Shown here: positions 63,851 to 64,000 of the stretch, in pieces
Numbering within the stretch: the stretch's first letter is position 1
Layout: each line of letters opens with the position of its first letter
Source of the DNA: Burhinus oedicnemus
Taxonomy: Eukaryota; Chordata; Aves; Charadriiformes; Burhinidae
Assembly (NCBI GenBank): GCA_008921705.1
Contig: VFFE01009145.1
Location: 149,934 to 213,933 of the forward strand
Reading direction: 5' to 3'
DNA length: 64,000 bases
Translations under genes and position numbers: made by a program
The notes under the pieces: model-generated
Told to the model about the DNA's origin: nothing
What the model saw: only the letters and a program-made list of their open reading frames with translations
Databases searched by the model: none

Positions 63851-64000
63851 AGTACATCTAAATCACAAGTAAATTTAAATACGATAAAATAGTTTCCAGG
63901 CTAACTAAATACTCACCCAAAATAGATGAATGCTTAAAATGGAGTTATCTTGGTATCTGAGAAGCAATTACTTGGTCTGCAATGGACTTCCAGTATCTCT
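63851..64000. other. Window end, no feature seen
   Basis: About 150 bases of AT-rich sequence with nothing recognisable. Confidence 0.7.

Noticed and set aside
1..64000. CRISPR arrays, bacterial operons, functional tRNA or rRNA genes
   Set aside because: None is present. The sequence is vertebrate nuclear DNA, and no intact tRNA cloverleaf or rRNA segment was seen.

Overview
This is a vertebrate chromosomal window, almost certainly from a bird. The retroposons are CR1 LINEs with the avian 3' terminus (tandem ATTCTATG). There is one solo LTR of an avian endogenous-retrovirus type, and SINEs and L1 are essentially absent. The single recognisable protein gene encodes a 1216-residue protein close to human DSEL. 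Most of the window is AT-rich, gene-poor intergenic DNA, which fits the gene desert that surrounds DSEL in amniotes. Species cannot be fixed from the sequence alone.

Layout. Positions 1 to about 11,480 are non-coding upstream sequence with short tandem duplications, an A-rich low-complexity tract and old repeat relics. A CpG island at about 11,500-12,520, interrupted by a 20-base N gap (12,368-12,387), is the likely DSEL promoter and first 5'UTR exon, with a clean splice donor at 12,222. A strong acceptor ends at 13,446, followed by a leader with several small upstream ORFs. The whole DSEL protein is then encoded in one uninterrupted exon (13,827-17,477). A candidate poly(A) signal lies at 18,596, and the 3' UTR holds a possible tRNA-derived SINE relic.

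Downstream of DSEL, roughly 46 kb contain no gene I can support. They carry six CR1 pieces: 25.6 kb (+), 27.6 kb (-), 32.9-34.6 kb (+), 49.25 kb (-), 60.9-62.4 kb (+) and 63.5 kb (-). All are dead (5'-truncated, frameshifted, with in-frame stops, or 3'-truncated). A solo ERV LTR at 37,172-37,822 is flanked by a 5-bp target-site duplication. A 34-nt stretch of U2 snRNA-like sequence abuts the 5' end of the 27.6-kb CR1 in inverted orientation. There are also several perfect inverted repeats and small tandem duplications.

DSEL is the only gene product: a Golgi/ER dermatan sulfate epimerase-like protein with an N-terminal heparinase-like epimerase half, two hydrophobic segments and a C-terminal sulfotransferase-like domain. 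I found no undescribed multi-gene system. The most unusual observations are the U2/CR1 junction, the identical in-frame stop shared by two CR1 copies, the 3'-truncated CR1, the dense uORFs before DSEL and a 14-bp perfect inverted repeat at 25.3 kb. Repeat family names come from recognition, not a database search.
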